Assembly (NCBI GenBank): GCA_038501195.1
Contig: JBBPUQ010000009.1
Location: forward strand, 434,001-498,000
Source: Nemania diffusa
Lineage: Eukaryota > Ascomycota > Sordariomycetes > Xylariales > Xylariaceae
DNA: 64,000 bases
Direction of reading: 5' to 3'
A model generated the notes under the pieces. That model worked only from the letters and a program-made list of their open reading frames with translations. It ran no database searches and was not told where the DNA came from. Made by a program: the position numbers and the translations under genes. Shown piece after piece: positions 43,242-54,168 of the stretch. The stretch's first letter is position 1, and each line of letters starts with the position of its first letter.

Positions 43242-45038
43242 CTAACTTTTAACATGCAACCTTGTGTTCTCTAAGACTACAAATACCTCAGAGCCCTTAG
43301 CTTTTGACAAATCTCCCTCGTATTGCTCGACGTTAGTCTCAATATCGCACTTAAATAAAAAGTCAAATAAAGGAAATGCAGAAATCGTTGGAAGCTTGTG
43401 GTTGCCTAGCAATACCCAAAAGAGCACGATCCAGAAGAACAACAAGAGTATGCTCTCCAACGCAATAAAAAGGTGATACAATATAGGATTAAACCCCAGT
43501 CGAGAGTAGGCCATTACAAGAGATGCTTGGGTATAGAAATTAGGCGGCAGGGTCGATATCACTGTGTTGGGTAACAAATTCATGTTTCCATAATTGTTCG
43601 CGTTAAAAAACCAGAATGGAAATGCAAGTATGCCGAAGAAGTTCTGAGAGAGAACGCCATAGTAGGATGGGTCCCGTAGCGAGTCGCTTGCTATCCAGAA
43701 ATTCTCGGCGATGGAGGATGGAGCTGGGATATTCGCTGCCGTGAAATTCAAAAGCCACCCCAGAGCAGCCCTATACGACGATATGTCCAGGTCCATGATC
43801 TGAACAGGGTCCGTGAGGTCTTTGACGTTTGTGACGCTGTAGTTGGATCTAGCCGTAATGAGAGTAGCTTGTCGTTGGAAGAATTTGGCCTCAGTCGTAA
43901 TATTAGGCGCCGGAGTGGTTGTGTTACAGACACCTCCATCCGTCCCGTATTGACACACGAAGATCCCTTAGCTAATGTGAGCTCGTGTTTATCATGGTAA
44001 AGCACTAAGAATTTATACCTGCGAGAAGGGTCCCTTCGGACTTATCTGCTAAACAAAGCTGGATCCCAATCTGTACACCTGGCCCACCGAAGACACTACA
44101 GTCGCTGCTGTCAAATACCAGCGGCGTTTGCTGGAATTCCATTTGAATTGACGGAGCATTGTCAATCTTCACAAGAGGGTAGTTAGTGTAGCCCAAGGGC
44201 ATCCAAGGTGTGGTCATCAAAAGCCCGCCGCTCAGCAGGTATGAGAAGCAAGACTCCCCGGAGCAATACAATGGGTCCACGAGGGTTGCCCACTGTGGGT
44301 TGTTTACAAGACTGTACAGAGGTGCAAAATAATTATAAGGATATGTAGGGAAATCTGTGTTCAAGTAATCGATGAATGGAAGCACATAAGATCCGTTGAA
44401 GGGACCGACCCCTGCGGTAACGTTGTACGTTGTCGCAGTATCGTATACGGTAAGTGTTGAAGTGTCAACTATCACAAATCAGGAAATGAATCTAGAAGTT
44501 CAGGCACGAGGTCACTTACAAAAGAGGACCAGCGTAGATATCCATAGCAAAAGTACCAAAAGGCCTCTATGTTATGCACACCATCGTTAGATAGGTAGAC
44601 TACATCCCACTCTAAATTCCGCACGAACCTTAATAGAGCCCAAAATATACTTGTACCCTTCGCAAGCGGCGAAGTGATCAAACTGACCATACCCAAAACC
44701 CCTGTTGTCGGAGACATGCCCAATATGCTTGCATACGAGAGCCCCTTTTTGCTGCTAATCAAGGTCCACTGCAGAAACTGGAAGCTCTCGTCGAGAAGAA
44801 ATGTTGTCAAGGCCGATAATATCCCCTGGGATAGTCTAAGTATCCCCAAAGTTAAGCTCATGTTAATTTTGTCTATGGAAGCTAGCGCTTGGTTGTTGTC
44901 TGATCTCGTCTGTGCTGCAAATGACGCCTGGACAAGCACAATAATAACCGCGAAGAGGCCAATGGTAACGACTCCGAGGCATATTTGAAGCCATACTTCC
45001 AGTATTGTGTGCAGTTTCTTCTTATGATGTGCCATCAT
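43242..45038 (-). CDS. polytopic fungal membrane protein of unknown function
   Basis: Three exons: 45038-44516, 44468-44019, 43966-43242, giving 565 residues. The first intron requires the donor GTGACC at 44515; the stronger-looking GTAAGT four bases upstream (44519) would shift the frame to a stop. The third exon uses an AAG acceptor. Hydrophobic segments lie at about 15-37 (VWLQICLGVVTIGLFAVIIV), in the next 100 residues (SLTLGILRLSQGILSALTTF, GVLGMVSLITSPLAKG), and near the C-terminus (LFIALESILLLFFWIVLFWV). Between them is a 300-residue segment with many NxS/T sites and Cys, probably extracellular. This topology (N-terminal helices, large outer domain, one C-terminal helix) recurs in fungal families of unknown function. 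It is divergently paired with a secreted, GPI-anchored-like gene, suggesting a joint surface role (inference). Confidence 0.8.
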
Positions 45039-45631
45039 GTACGATATTACTATCAGCTCGACGTTAATTTTCGGGTTGACAGGTCCGAAGCTGCTCCTGG
45101 GCCGTGATATTTACTCGCTCAATCTAGAAAGAACTCGCCTTGCTATCAGGATTTCTTCTTCCATAAGCATTCTCAACCCCTCCTTTTCCAAACATGTCTT
45201 ATTCCTAGCGCAAGCACCATATGTGCACTTTCATCCGCTCCGCCCCAATACTAATAAGCGTAGGATTCCAGTGGCTTTTTTTGGGGCTAATACTGCCTAT
45301 CTGCCTCGATCCTCATGCATTATTCATTTGATTGGTCAAGACTTGCAAGTCTGACCAAACCGAACAGCACAGCTCCGGTGGCTTTGTTCCGGCTGTATAT
45401 ATTGATCCTCGCAGCACGATTTTATTCGTCGTGGCTTGCATGTGTCGCCTCACAGCTACCTGGTGGTGGCCCAAAATCTGCCTTTAGAGACAAGAATAGC
45501 AGATCAAGGCTTCAGCTATTTTTCTGTGAAATTATTAAAGCAATCTTCAGCATATACTTCACCTGCACTTGACCGCGCATTTAATCATCTCTAGCTTTTA
45601 CCTAATTCTAATTATCTCTGCCATCATCATA
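45039..45631. promoter_or_regulatory. divergent intergenic promoter region
   Basis: 593 bp separate the ATGs of the membrane-protein gene (-) and the GPI-anchored-like gene (+), so both promoters must lie here. Plus-strand open frames through it are not gene-like. CCAAT-type or TATA elements are not obvious. Confidence 0.45.
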
Positions 45632-46708
45632 ATGCGTGCATTTTCACTCCTAATACATTTATGTTGCTATATATTTTCATTCACTTCGTTAGCGCAAGGT
45701 TGTTACTTCAAATGCTTCTTTCACTCTTGAACTAATACTAACTCTGACCAACAGCATCAAATGGAAATACCAGTGTCTGTGAACCTGAGTGCTCTAATCC
45801 CACAGTACTGCCCGATGGCTCTTACATCTCTGTATGGATTTGGGCTGGGCCCGATGACTCGGGCAACGTGGAATTTATTCATACTACAACCCAATCAGGG
45901 GAAAAAACCATTGTGACGGTAATTAATACGGACCTCGGCATCACTAAAACGATAACAAGTTACCCGAGCGACTACACACCGCCGCCTCCTGTTCCCACAA
46001 ACTCCGACGGCACTGTAATCTCAATCGTCAGCTATACTCGCTTCGGGCAGGTAACAACAACAACTGTGTTAGTCGCGCTGTAGCCTTTTAAAATGCTTGC
46101 CTGACACGTTGCTTAGAACATTTCCCAACGGCCTCGTTGACTGGCCGGAATCCTATGCATGGTCGGGAGTCTTATCGTCTAACGCTCCAGGCTGCTCGCC
46201 AAGCACCGGAACAGCCACTCTATATTCTAACCCCCAGTTCTCTACCGGGTTAGGCCTGGCGTCTTCGGACTGGTCCTCCAATCCCAAAGGCATAGGGTAT
46301 TCTCTAATTCCGGGAGAATGGGATGACACTCTTTTGGCCGGGTTTAAAGACCTTTTCCCCGACCAACCAGCCTTCCAGTGCGCTTCTAATGAGGACGGTA
46401 GCGGGCCGAATTTCGGTGATTACACCCTCACGAGTTGGTACACGATCACATCCACTAGCTTTGAGGGCACCACAGCCTCGCCAACCGGCGCTTCCCCAGG
46501 TGCTACGGTCTCAACGACAGGCGCCTCCCCTGGCAGCACGGGGACAACGTCAAGTCCAGCGCCTACAGGAAATCCAACCGAATCTGGGGAGGCGAGTCCG
46601 AGCACGACGCTTCCGTCTGGAACCCCTGTGACTGGGCGAATGACATTTAGAGATGCTATCTTAAAGGGCATACTTGTCGTCCTCCTACATATGAGTATAC
46701 GGCTTTGA
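45632..46708 (+). CDS. secreted protein with Ser/Thr/Pro-rich stalk, probably GPI-anchored
   Basis: Three exons: 45632-45698, 45755-46067, 46117-46708, giving 323 residues. Intron 1 (GTTGTT...CAACAG) and intron 2 (GTTAGT...GCTTAG) keep the frame. Residues 1-22 (FSLLIHLCCYIFSFTSLAQ) are a signal peptide. The mature N-terminus holds a small Cys pair (SVCEPECSNP). A Thr-rich TTT.. block follows, then a globular region with Trp and Cys (WPESYAWSGVLSS, PGCSPSTGTATLY, FQCASNEDG). The stalk contains repeated TGASPG units (GASPGATVSTTGASPGSTG). A final hydrophobic segment (ILKGILVVLLHMSIRL) follows small residues, as in GPI-attachment signals. It is probably a cell-wall or surface protein; no catalytic motif is recognised. 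Confidence 0.75.
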
Positions 46709-46926
46709 GGTCTTATAGATTTAGATATTTGAGCGGTGTATTAAAGAAAATAATTATTTTTAATCATTTAAATTGAACCGCGATGGATCCCAACGATATA
46801 ATGCATGAGCTTGCTTACCATATGCGTTCGGCAAAAGCCGAAATTAGTCTCCACATTGTCGGATGATGTTGAAATAGTGGCTGTTGTTGGTCCGGCGGCA
46901 TCATCTTCATCGTCACCACCATCACG

Positions 46927-48876
46927 ATGTCGGACCAAGAGGAGCTTATGCGACGGGCACGCGAGATGCAGCTTCAACACCAACTAGAAGCACGCCGCCA
47001 TGTCACACCACGCTACGGCCCCGCTGTCGACGGTGTGCTTTGGAGCCGAATCCGCCCAGAAGGAGAGGCAGACGAAAGCCGGCAGACACAGATCCTCAGC
47101 ATTCTCGAGTTCAAATCGAAGCCCGACATCGACATCCGCGATAATTCCAAGCCGCCGAGGAAGCTCTGGGAGGCCGCGTTGCATTACATTAGCTCCATCC
47201 CTGGCTGCTGCGCCGTCGATTGGGGGCCGACGCTAGAGGATCCCCCGGTCGCCTTATTATGCATGATTCACTGGGACAGCACGGTCGCTTGGCGGAAGTT
47301 CCAGCACTCCCTGGGCTTCAGCCCCATCATTGGGTTGCTTTGTTCGAGTGTCTTAAACCGCTGCGCGAAACTGGGCGCAGCTGGAGCGCCAAGGCTTCGC
47401 GACGGCCGAGACAGAGCTACCGTCGTTGATGTTGTATCAGTCACCTTTAGCGCTGACAATGGGTCATCGCCAGAACGTCGGTCAGTTTTCGAACAGAATT
47501 GGAATACGCTTATCACTTCGGTGACTAGTGAACATGACAGCCTTCGACACTCTTATGCTGTATGGCTCGAGAACAATGCGTCGACGTTCTTCGATCCAAC
47601 AGAAGCTGAAGCTGCCGCCACGACCAAGTTGGCCAATTTCACAGCGTTTCTTGCCTGGGATGGAGCACAGTACGACAGTCATCGCATTGAGGACCTATGT
47701 GGTCGCTTACGAGCCTCGCTGCTCTCCTCTCGGTGGAATAGGCCAATTATCTCAAGAAAATCTGTCCAACTCATCAACTCAGTCCACCAAGAAGAGCATA
47801 GTTCATCTCAACAACTAGGCGCGCCACTCACCAGCTTAGCATCTATTCTCAAACTGGATTTCCTCCGACGATGTAGTGCCGACCTCGTCAATCTCAGAGA
47901 GCATGCACATCAAGCCCTCGCCCGCAGCATAACCGACGCAAGGGCAAGGACGCGGCTATTCCCAGCTCCACAAGGCTCATTTATATCCCAAGGCGAACTA
48001 TATGACGGCAACATGCCCGCGATCCCGGAATGGCGGACCACATGGGGACCATTCAACGGGTATCACTTCGTGGACGTCGTTTGGATGCAACTGAACCCAG
48101 GAGCCTTACCGACTCAGAGTCCTCGGATATACAACCAACTCAATAGCGAGGCCAGCGCATTGCCGGGTTTCGTCGAAGCATTTTGGGCTCGAGATGTGGA
48201 AAATGAAACGAAGATTGCCTTGCTGACAAGTTAGAACACACCAATCACTGTGATGTGCTACATTCGGCGGCTGACCTGCTCTAGTCTGGGAGGACGAACA
48301 TGCACTGGCAGCGGTTTCACACGAGTACCGTCGAATCTTGGACGACACTGTCGGATCAGCAGTCCACCTAGCAGGGCCGCTAACACACCAGGTCTTCCCC
48401 ATGGCCCGAGGTCCCGTAAATCAACTGTTCAACAGGGTAGAATATCTCGAGTTAACATTTTTCCACGTCCCACAGGGCGCGCTTGAACGCCAACTATTCG
48501 AGAATGCATATGCCGCCTTCCTCCGGTTCGTTCTTTTCCCTTTTCCGATGTTACTTCAATGATCAACACGTAACGGTTCCACTAATCCTTGACGAAAAGC
48601 ATGACGGAGCCTTCGGCAGTGGCGGGAATTCCTACAGCATGCAGAGTCATGGACGCAGGGGGTTGGCAGTTCACTGAAATCAGCGAGGGTTCGGAATTTC
48701 AGGTCTTCACGGGGGTGCTGGCTTGGGCGAACCCGGCCGCACGGCTAGAGTGGTATGAGGAGCTGTTCAGGGCCTCGTGCGCGTCGTATGAGTTGTTTGG
48801 TCACAAGCTCGATGCTCTGAAAATCTTAGCTGCAGGAGGAATTACGACGCAGTTCCTAGTGCTGCAGAGACAGTAG
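46927..48876 (+). CDS. protein with four apparent tandem ABM/EthD-like alpha/beta-barrel units
   Basis: Three exons, 46927-48229, 48285-48525 and 48600-48876, give 606 residues. Intron 1 is GTTAGA...CTCTAG. Intron 2 is GTTCGT...AAAAG; this is again an AAG acceptor and keeps frame (AFLR joins MTEPSAV). The chain appears to repeat one pattern four times: a strand (ILSILEFKS; VVDVVSVTF; HFVDVVWMQL; RVEYLELTFF), a helix, a strand ending in W or FW (CCAVDWGP; SYAVWLEN; FVEAFWARD; ACRVMDAGGW), then a strand-helix (VALLCMIHWDSTVAWRKFQ; FTAFLAWDGAQYDSHRI; IALLTIWEDEHALAAVSHEY; FTGVLAWANPAARLEWYEEL). This is the signature of the dimeric alpha/beta-barrel (ABM/EthD-type) fold, here in tandem. Such domains oxidise or cyclise small molecules or only bind them. 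No active-site motif is certain and there is no signal peptide. The function is unknown. Confidence 0.68.
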
Positions 48877-49397
48877 CGTTGCCAACTGGATTCGCTGTGT
48901 GAAATTAGAAAAACGTCTGAAAAAACCAGTTTCAAATATTTTAATAAAAGATGCGATGAGACGGTCAAGTTAACATCATGAACCGACTCTCTTATCGAAC
49001 ATCCCAATGATATTATAGTGAGGGTCTCATAAGGACGTTTATATTAGAGCTAGATTCAATATGCCAACATCTCGTCCTTATTTCGTATTCTACTTCTGTT
49101 TAAGTTATTAAAATAAAGTGACGTACGTTTTAGTATCTGGATAGTGCGTTACCAACCTGCGCTAGGTCCACTAAGCTTACGCGGAGAACCCCTGTATTTG
49201 CTCCGATGCGAATTCGATTGGCCAATCAAAACGCGCAATATCTACTATTTAGACAGTTTTCCCGATTCACAGGCAAAATAATTACTGGAGTGCTCGGCAC
49301 CTAACCGAGACCAAAACCCAAAACCAACCTCCGCGGCTCGTTCACCACCTCTATCGAGCCTCTACTAGCGTGATGCTTAATCGCACAGCACAACACG
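48877..49397. other. intergenic region (promoter of the glutaminyl cyclase gene)
   Basis: About 520 bp between two co-directional genes. It is AT-rich at first, then mixed. A CCAAT-like GGCCAATCAAA lies at about 49219-49229, about 170 bp before the next ATG. No coding frame. Confidence 0.5.
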
Positions 49398-50640
49398 ATG
49401 GCAACGGGTCCCAGGACGCCGAGATGGCGAGCCTACCTTAGCCTCCTAGCCCTCCTCCTCCATGCGATCCTAGTCGCACCGGCGCTAGCCTACGCCTCCC
49501 TCTCCGACACCGCCCTACGCAACCTCCCCAGCGCCGCCGACGACCTCCACCCACACACCGGCTCCCTCCTCTCCCCCCTCCTCGTGCCCCGCGTCCCGGG
49601 CACCCCAGGCTCCGCCGCCGCACAACACCACCTCGCAAGCTTCTTCGCGCGCGCGCTCCCGCTCTGGCGTCTCGAATGGCACAACTCGACCTCGCGCACC
49701 CCCGCGACCGGCACCGCCGAGATCCCATTCGCGAACCTCGTGTTCACGCGGGACCCGCCCTGGGCGGACGGCAGAGGGGACGTGGGACGCCTGGCACTGG
49801 TTGCGCACTACGACTCGCTGCATAAGCCCGCGGGCTTCGTGGGCGCGACGGACAGCGCGGCGCCGTGCGCCGTGCTGATGCAGGTGGCGCGGGGCATCGA
49901 CGCCGCGCTGACGAGGCGGTGGGAGGCCATGGAGGCGTCGGGGGATGTGGGCCTTGGACTGGGAGATGACGAGAAGGGGGTGCAGATTTTATTTCTGGAT
50001 GGAGAGGAGGCGTGGGTTACGTGGTCGGATACGGACTCGTTGTATGGTGCTAGGTATGTGCGCGGGCGTGGATGTGCGGGAGTTGAGGATGATGGCTTAC
50101 TAGTACCTGTCTAGGTCCCTGGCTGAGAAGTGGGAGGCAGAAGTGTACCCCGCGAGATCGACGTACCAGACGCCCCTCGACGCTATCAATCTCTTTGTCC
50201 TGCTGGATCTGCTCGGGGCAGTGGATCCGAACGTGCCGTCGTACTTTCCCACCACACACTGGGCCTATCAAGGCATGGCGAAGATCGAGACGCGGATGCG
50301 GGAGCTGGGGCTACTGGCTACGAAGCCGAAGAATCCCTTCTTGCCCGATAGCGGGGATAAGACGGCTGAGCGGTTCATAAGCGGCGGCTTTGTCGCGGAT
50401 GATCATGTCCCGTTTATGGTCCGTGGGGTGCCGATATTGCATGTTATTCCGACGCCGTTCCCGCCTACGTGGCATACTATGGACGATGACGCGGATCACC
50501 TCGATCTAGATAGCATTGTTGATTGGGCTAAAATTATTACCGCATTCGCTGCGGAGTGGCTAGAGCTTGATGAGTTCATGGGTGAGATAGAGCATAACAA
50601 TGAGAAGCAAGATGAGATCAGGCGTAGGTCTGAATTGTAA
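49398..50640 (+). CDS. glutaminyl-peptide cyclotransferase (M28-like zinc enzyme)
   Basis: Two exons, 49398-50053 and 50115-50640, give 393 residues. The 61-nt intron (GTATGT...GTCTAG) joins LYGAR to SLAEKWEAEVY. Residues 12-33 (AYLSLLALLLHAILVAPALA) are a signal peptide or anchor. The zinc and catalytic framework of glutaminyl cyclases is in order: VAHYDS, GATDSAAPCAVL (Asp152), LFLDGEEAW (Glu203-Glu204), ADDHVPF, and PTPFPPTWHTMDDDADHLD (His339). The family converts N-terminal Gln or Glu of secreted peptides into pyroglutamate in the secretory pathway. Codon use of exon 1 is very GC-rich at third positions, which creates long false open frames on the other strand. The neighbouring Swp1 and phosphotransferase genes are also secretory-pathway genes, but no operon-like relation is implied. 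Confidence 0.92.
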
Positions 50641-51901
50641 CCCATATATAGATAGCCCGGTCACTGTCCATATATAAGATATTGTACAAATATCTATCTA
50701 GTCGTTTGGGGATTGGTAATACCATAGATATCCCTTGATGGCTATATACAAACAATTGGTGAACGCCGCAGCCATCTTGCAATGAGTTAGTCTAGACTAA
50801 TATATCACCTAGAAATAATGGCTTTCTAGTCGTATATGAGATCTACAAGTCGTAGATGGAGAAATATGAGAAACATCCAAGTGAGGATAGACCTGAGAGG
50901 TAATAGGTAGAAACATTGAAAACATGAATAAAAGGTGTAAAACGCCTAGGAAATTAAGCATCAAACTTCCCACCATCAAATTCTAAAAGAACAGAGAAGA
51001 ATATCAGGGCTGGCGGTATAAGTACTAACAGGGAAGTCATTCCATCTTAGCCACTAGAGGGTCTGTCCAGGCACCATACATAATTACTATTGATATCTTG
51101 AAGAACAGTTACATTCCTACAATATTTTGAGTTTTTTCAATAAGACTTTGTCATGGCTAATAATATTGATCTCATTCTCGGAGATCTTAATAACAGATTT
51201 AACTCATATAGTATATATGTTATAATGAATGGGATTGTATCTATAATTTAACTGCTATGAACGATGTATAACTACCTAAAGGACATCCTTAACATCAAGA
51301 AACAGATTATCTCTCACGGCTGAGATTTGTTGGAGGCCTTAAATTTCTCTACCATTGTGATCTCTTACTTTGAGATATGTGTATCTCATGACACTAGCTA
51401 CCAATTGGGATGAATGAAAAGTATTTCACAAATGACACATCTCATTATTTTAATATCTAGAATGCATGAGATATAGTTGGATCATGAGATAATATGAGAT
51501 TCCATGTCAATGGGTAGATGTTAGACTCACAAGCTGTCATCTTACATGCTGCTGCCACTCTAGGGTAAGTTTGAAGGAAAAAGGGGAACAGGACAGTATA
51601 TTAGTCGGCTAATTGTTGCCAAACACACGGTACAGGGTAGGTGCCAAGCCAGCCACAGGTAGCTTATGTGGATACCTACATAGGCAGGTCGGTCTCCACA
51701 CCTACACAGACCACACCCCAGTCTGTCTGACGACGCCAGTGTTTGAATGGGTGGAAACAGGTGTTCAATTGAGTTGACCTTCAAAACCACCAAATCGCAA
51801 AATCGCATACCATACCAAGCCTTGTCGTGCAAGCAATTGACAACTCCCGATGAACTGAGCTCAAGCAGCACCAAGAACACCTCACTCACCCGACCGCCGC
51901 C
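50641..51901. other. 1.26-kb intergenic region with ATGAGAT/ATCTCAT motif clusters
   Basis: No gene is supported. Between about 51330 and 51520 the heptamer ATGAGAT or its complement ATCTCAT appears repeatedly (ATCTCATGAC, CATGAGATATAG, CATGAGATAATATGAGATTC), forming a small cluster. The minus ORF at 51560-52066 is antisense to the Swp1 promoter and exon 1. The last 200 bp should hold the Swp1 promoter. Confidence 0.5.
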
Positions 51902-53116
51902 ATGCGATTCCTCCACTCCTTCGTGACGCCCCTCGTGCTCCTGGCTGCTGGTGCAGCTCAGGCTGCATCGTCCTGGAGCTTCGAAGATGCGACTGTGCAG
52001 GTGAACGCCAAGAAGGCAGCTGGCACCAAAGAGAAGTACGTGGCTCTCGTTCCATAGTGCATTCATGCCACGCCCACATACACCAAAAACAGACCGAATC
52101 TTCTGTAATTTTATTTTAATTACTTAAGACTGGCGAAGGAAGGATGGAAAGCTACTGTGTAGGTCCAATGGCAGCTAACACAGATATCACAGATTATCCG
52201 AGTTGAAGCCATTATCCCACCCCGTCACGATTAGCAACACCGACAGCGTCAAGGTCTTGTTGGTAGCTAAGGATGGCGGCAAGGGCAAGCGGCCGCACCA
52301 GGCATTCGTCGTCTTGCACGATGAAGTATCCGGTCTCGAGGCGCCGTTTCCCATGACTGTCAAGGAGAACGGCAAGGCTGTCGTTGATATTGTACGTCAC
52401 CACTCCAGACCCGTCTTCCTCTCTATTCACAACTCACTACCTATCTTGACGTCTTGCTACGAGACGACGACAGCCTGCTAACAGCCTTTCCCCGCCTCGC
52501 AGAAATACTCCGACCTGCCCATCCAACTCGCGACCTCGACCGCCCCCCTCAAGGCCTCCGTAGTCCTCGCCTCCTTCGGCTCCTCGCAGGGCCTGAACAA
52601 GCCCATCTTCTCCGTCGCGCTCAAGCCCGACCCCAACGCCTCGCCCCTCGTCTACGAGAAGCCCCTCCGCTACGGCAAGCGCGAGCACATCATGCACACG
52701 TACCGCGCCGACCCCAAGAACCCGCCCAAGATCATCTCAGCCTTCTTTGCCCTCGTCGTGCTGGGCACTCTGCCCGCCCTATTCGCCGGTGTACGTTCCT
52801 CCTCTTTTCCCTTCCCACTCTCCCCTCCCTTCAGGGAAATGTGGGTGTAAGCTAACGAATGAATGCATAAATACAGTGGCTTGCCCTCGGCGCCAACGCC
52901 TCCCACCTGCAGACGGCCCTCGGCTCCGCCCCCGTCGCCCACGGCGTCTTCTTCGGCTCCCTCGTCGCCCTCGAGGGCGTCTTCTACCTCTACTACGTCA
53001 GCTGGAACCTGCTGCAGGTCCTGCCCGTGCTCGCCCTCGTCGGCGCCGCCACCTTCGTCAGCGGCGCCAAGGCCCTCGGCGAGGTGCAGGGCCGTCGACT
53101 CGCCGGCGAGCGGTGA
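51902..53116 (+). CDS. oligosaccharyltransferase subunit, ribophorin II / Swp1 family
   Basis: Four exons: 51902-52035, 52193-52391, 52503-52790, 52877-53116, giving 286 residues. The introns are GTACGT...CACAG, GTACGT...CGCAG and GTACGT...ATACAG; three identical GTACGT donors is notable. Residues 1-21 (FVTPLVLLAAGAAQAASS) are a signal peptide. The lumenal part begins SWSFEDATVQVNAKKAAGTK and continues SELKPLSHPVTISNTDSVKV, HQAFVVLHDEVSGLEAPFPM and the beta-rich SVVLASFGSSQGLNKPIFSV. Then RYGKREHIMHTYRADPKNPP leads into three membrane helices (FFALVVLGTLPALFAG, GVFFGSLVALEGVFYLYYVS, VLPVLALVGAATFVSG). This is the Swp1/RPN2 C-terminal architecture of the ER oligosaccharyltransferase that N-glycosylates nascent proteins. 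Fungal members are short like this one. Confidence 0.9.
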
Positions 53117-54168
53117 GGGGTTCGTCTCTGCTGGTAGGGAATGGCGTGCGCGAAGGGGGATCTTCGTGGTTGTAGGTTGATTTAATGCCTGGTCTGAAGG
53201 GTAGAGAGAGGATACATGAGAAGGATTATCTGCTTCATTTGCGCTGCGTCCTTTTGCATGCCGGTCTGACTGAGATACGCATAGATTGCGCTGCGCTACG
53301 CAGACATGGATGGACATGAGACATGCGAGATAGACTAGATATTCAAGTGTACAAAACAAAAAAGCCTTGTCATTTTAAATCTCATTTCCCCATCCTTAGT
53401 TCCCTTGGTAGCTCCAGTGATGTTCGGAATGCCCGTGTTGTGCACGTCTCAGTTGCCAATTGCTCATATCCCTCTCATTCCACGGCGGGTCCATCCCGTC
53501 TGTCTGTCTCATATCACCAACTTCACTCATAAACAAGATGTAAAAACAGGTAGATACAAACGACTACACGTCTAGTCGAATATCTATCGTGATGGATTGA
53601 TAGAGACCGCCAAGCCGATCTCTCGCTGCGCCGACCGCTCGTCTATCTATGCTAATGTAAGAACGCAATGGACTATGCTATACCCACCCCGTCCCGACTC
53701 CAGCTCAGCCGCTGGTCCTGCTCCGCTATCTATAATACACGCGCGTGGGAAACTAACCAACCGACAACTGACTGACTGGTCGTTATCACTCGGACAGTAC
53801 TCCTCTTTCCCCTTTCCGATTAAGTACCAAAGATGTATATTGTCTTCCCATCGCTCTCGTCCCCGGACTTGTCAGTTCCCCTTTTTGTGTATACCCTAGT
53901 GCTCTGTCTTCCTGGTGTCTTGTTTTTGCCTCTTCTGGTCGTGTGGTGGCGTGTTGGTTGGGTTGGTTTATTACAGATTATATATTGTACAGAGAAAGAA
54001 AGATGGGATTGAAGTCGGTTCCTCGACCACGCGAGTGGATAAGGGGAGACGCCTCATGATATACCTGGCATACCACACCATGTCTAGGTAAGTTCAGACA
54101 AAGCCGGCTACACGGAAACAGCAGTTTTCCAAGACGGCCGGCGAAAGCCACACAGCGGAGGGATGTCT
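53117..54168. other. intergenic region between convergent genes
   Basis: About 1 kb between the stop codons of the Swp1-type gene (+) and the phosphotransferase gene (-). It contains the two 3' UTRs. Short open frames (53323-53899) have no coding character. Confidence 0.5.

Noticed and set aside
49438..49823. Three overlapping minus-strand frames of about 85-100 codons
   Set aside because: Antisense of the very GC-rich first exon of the glutaminyl cyclase gene.
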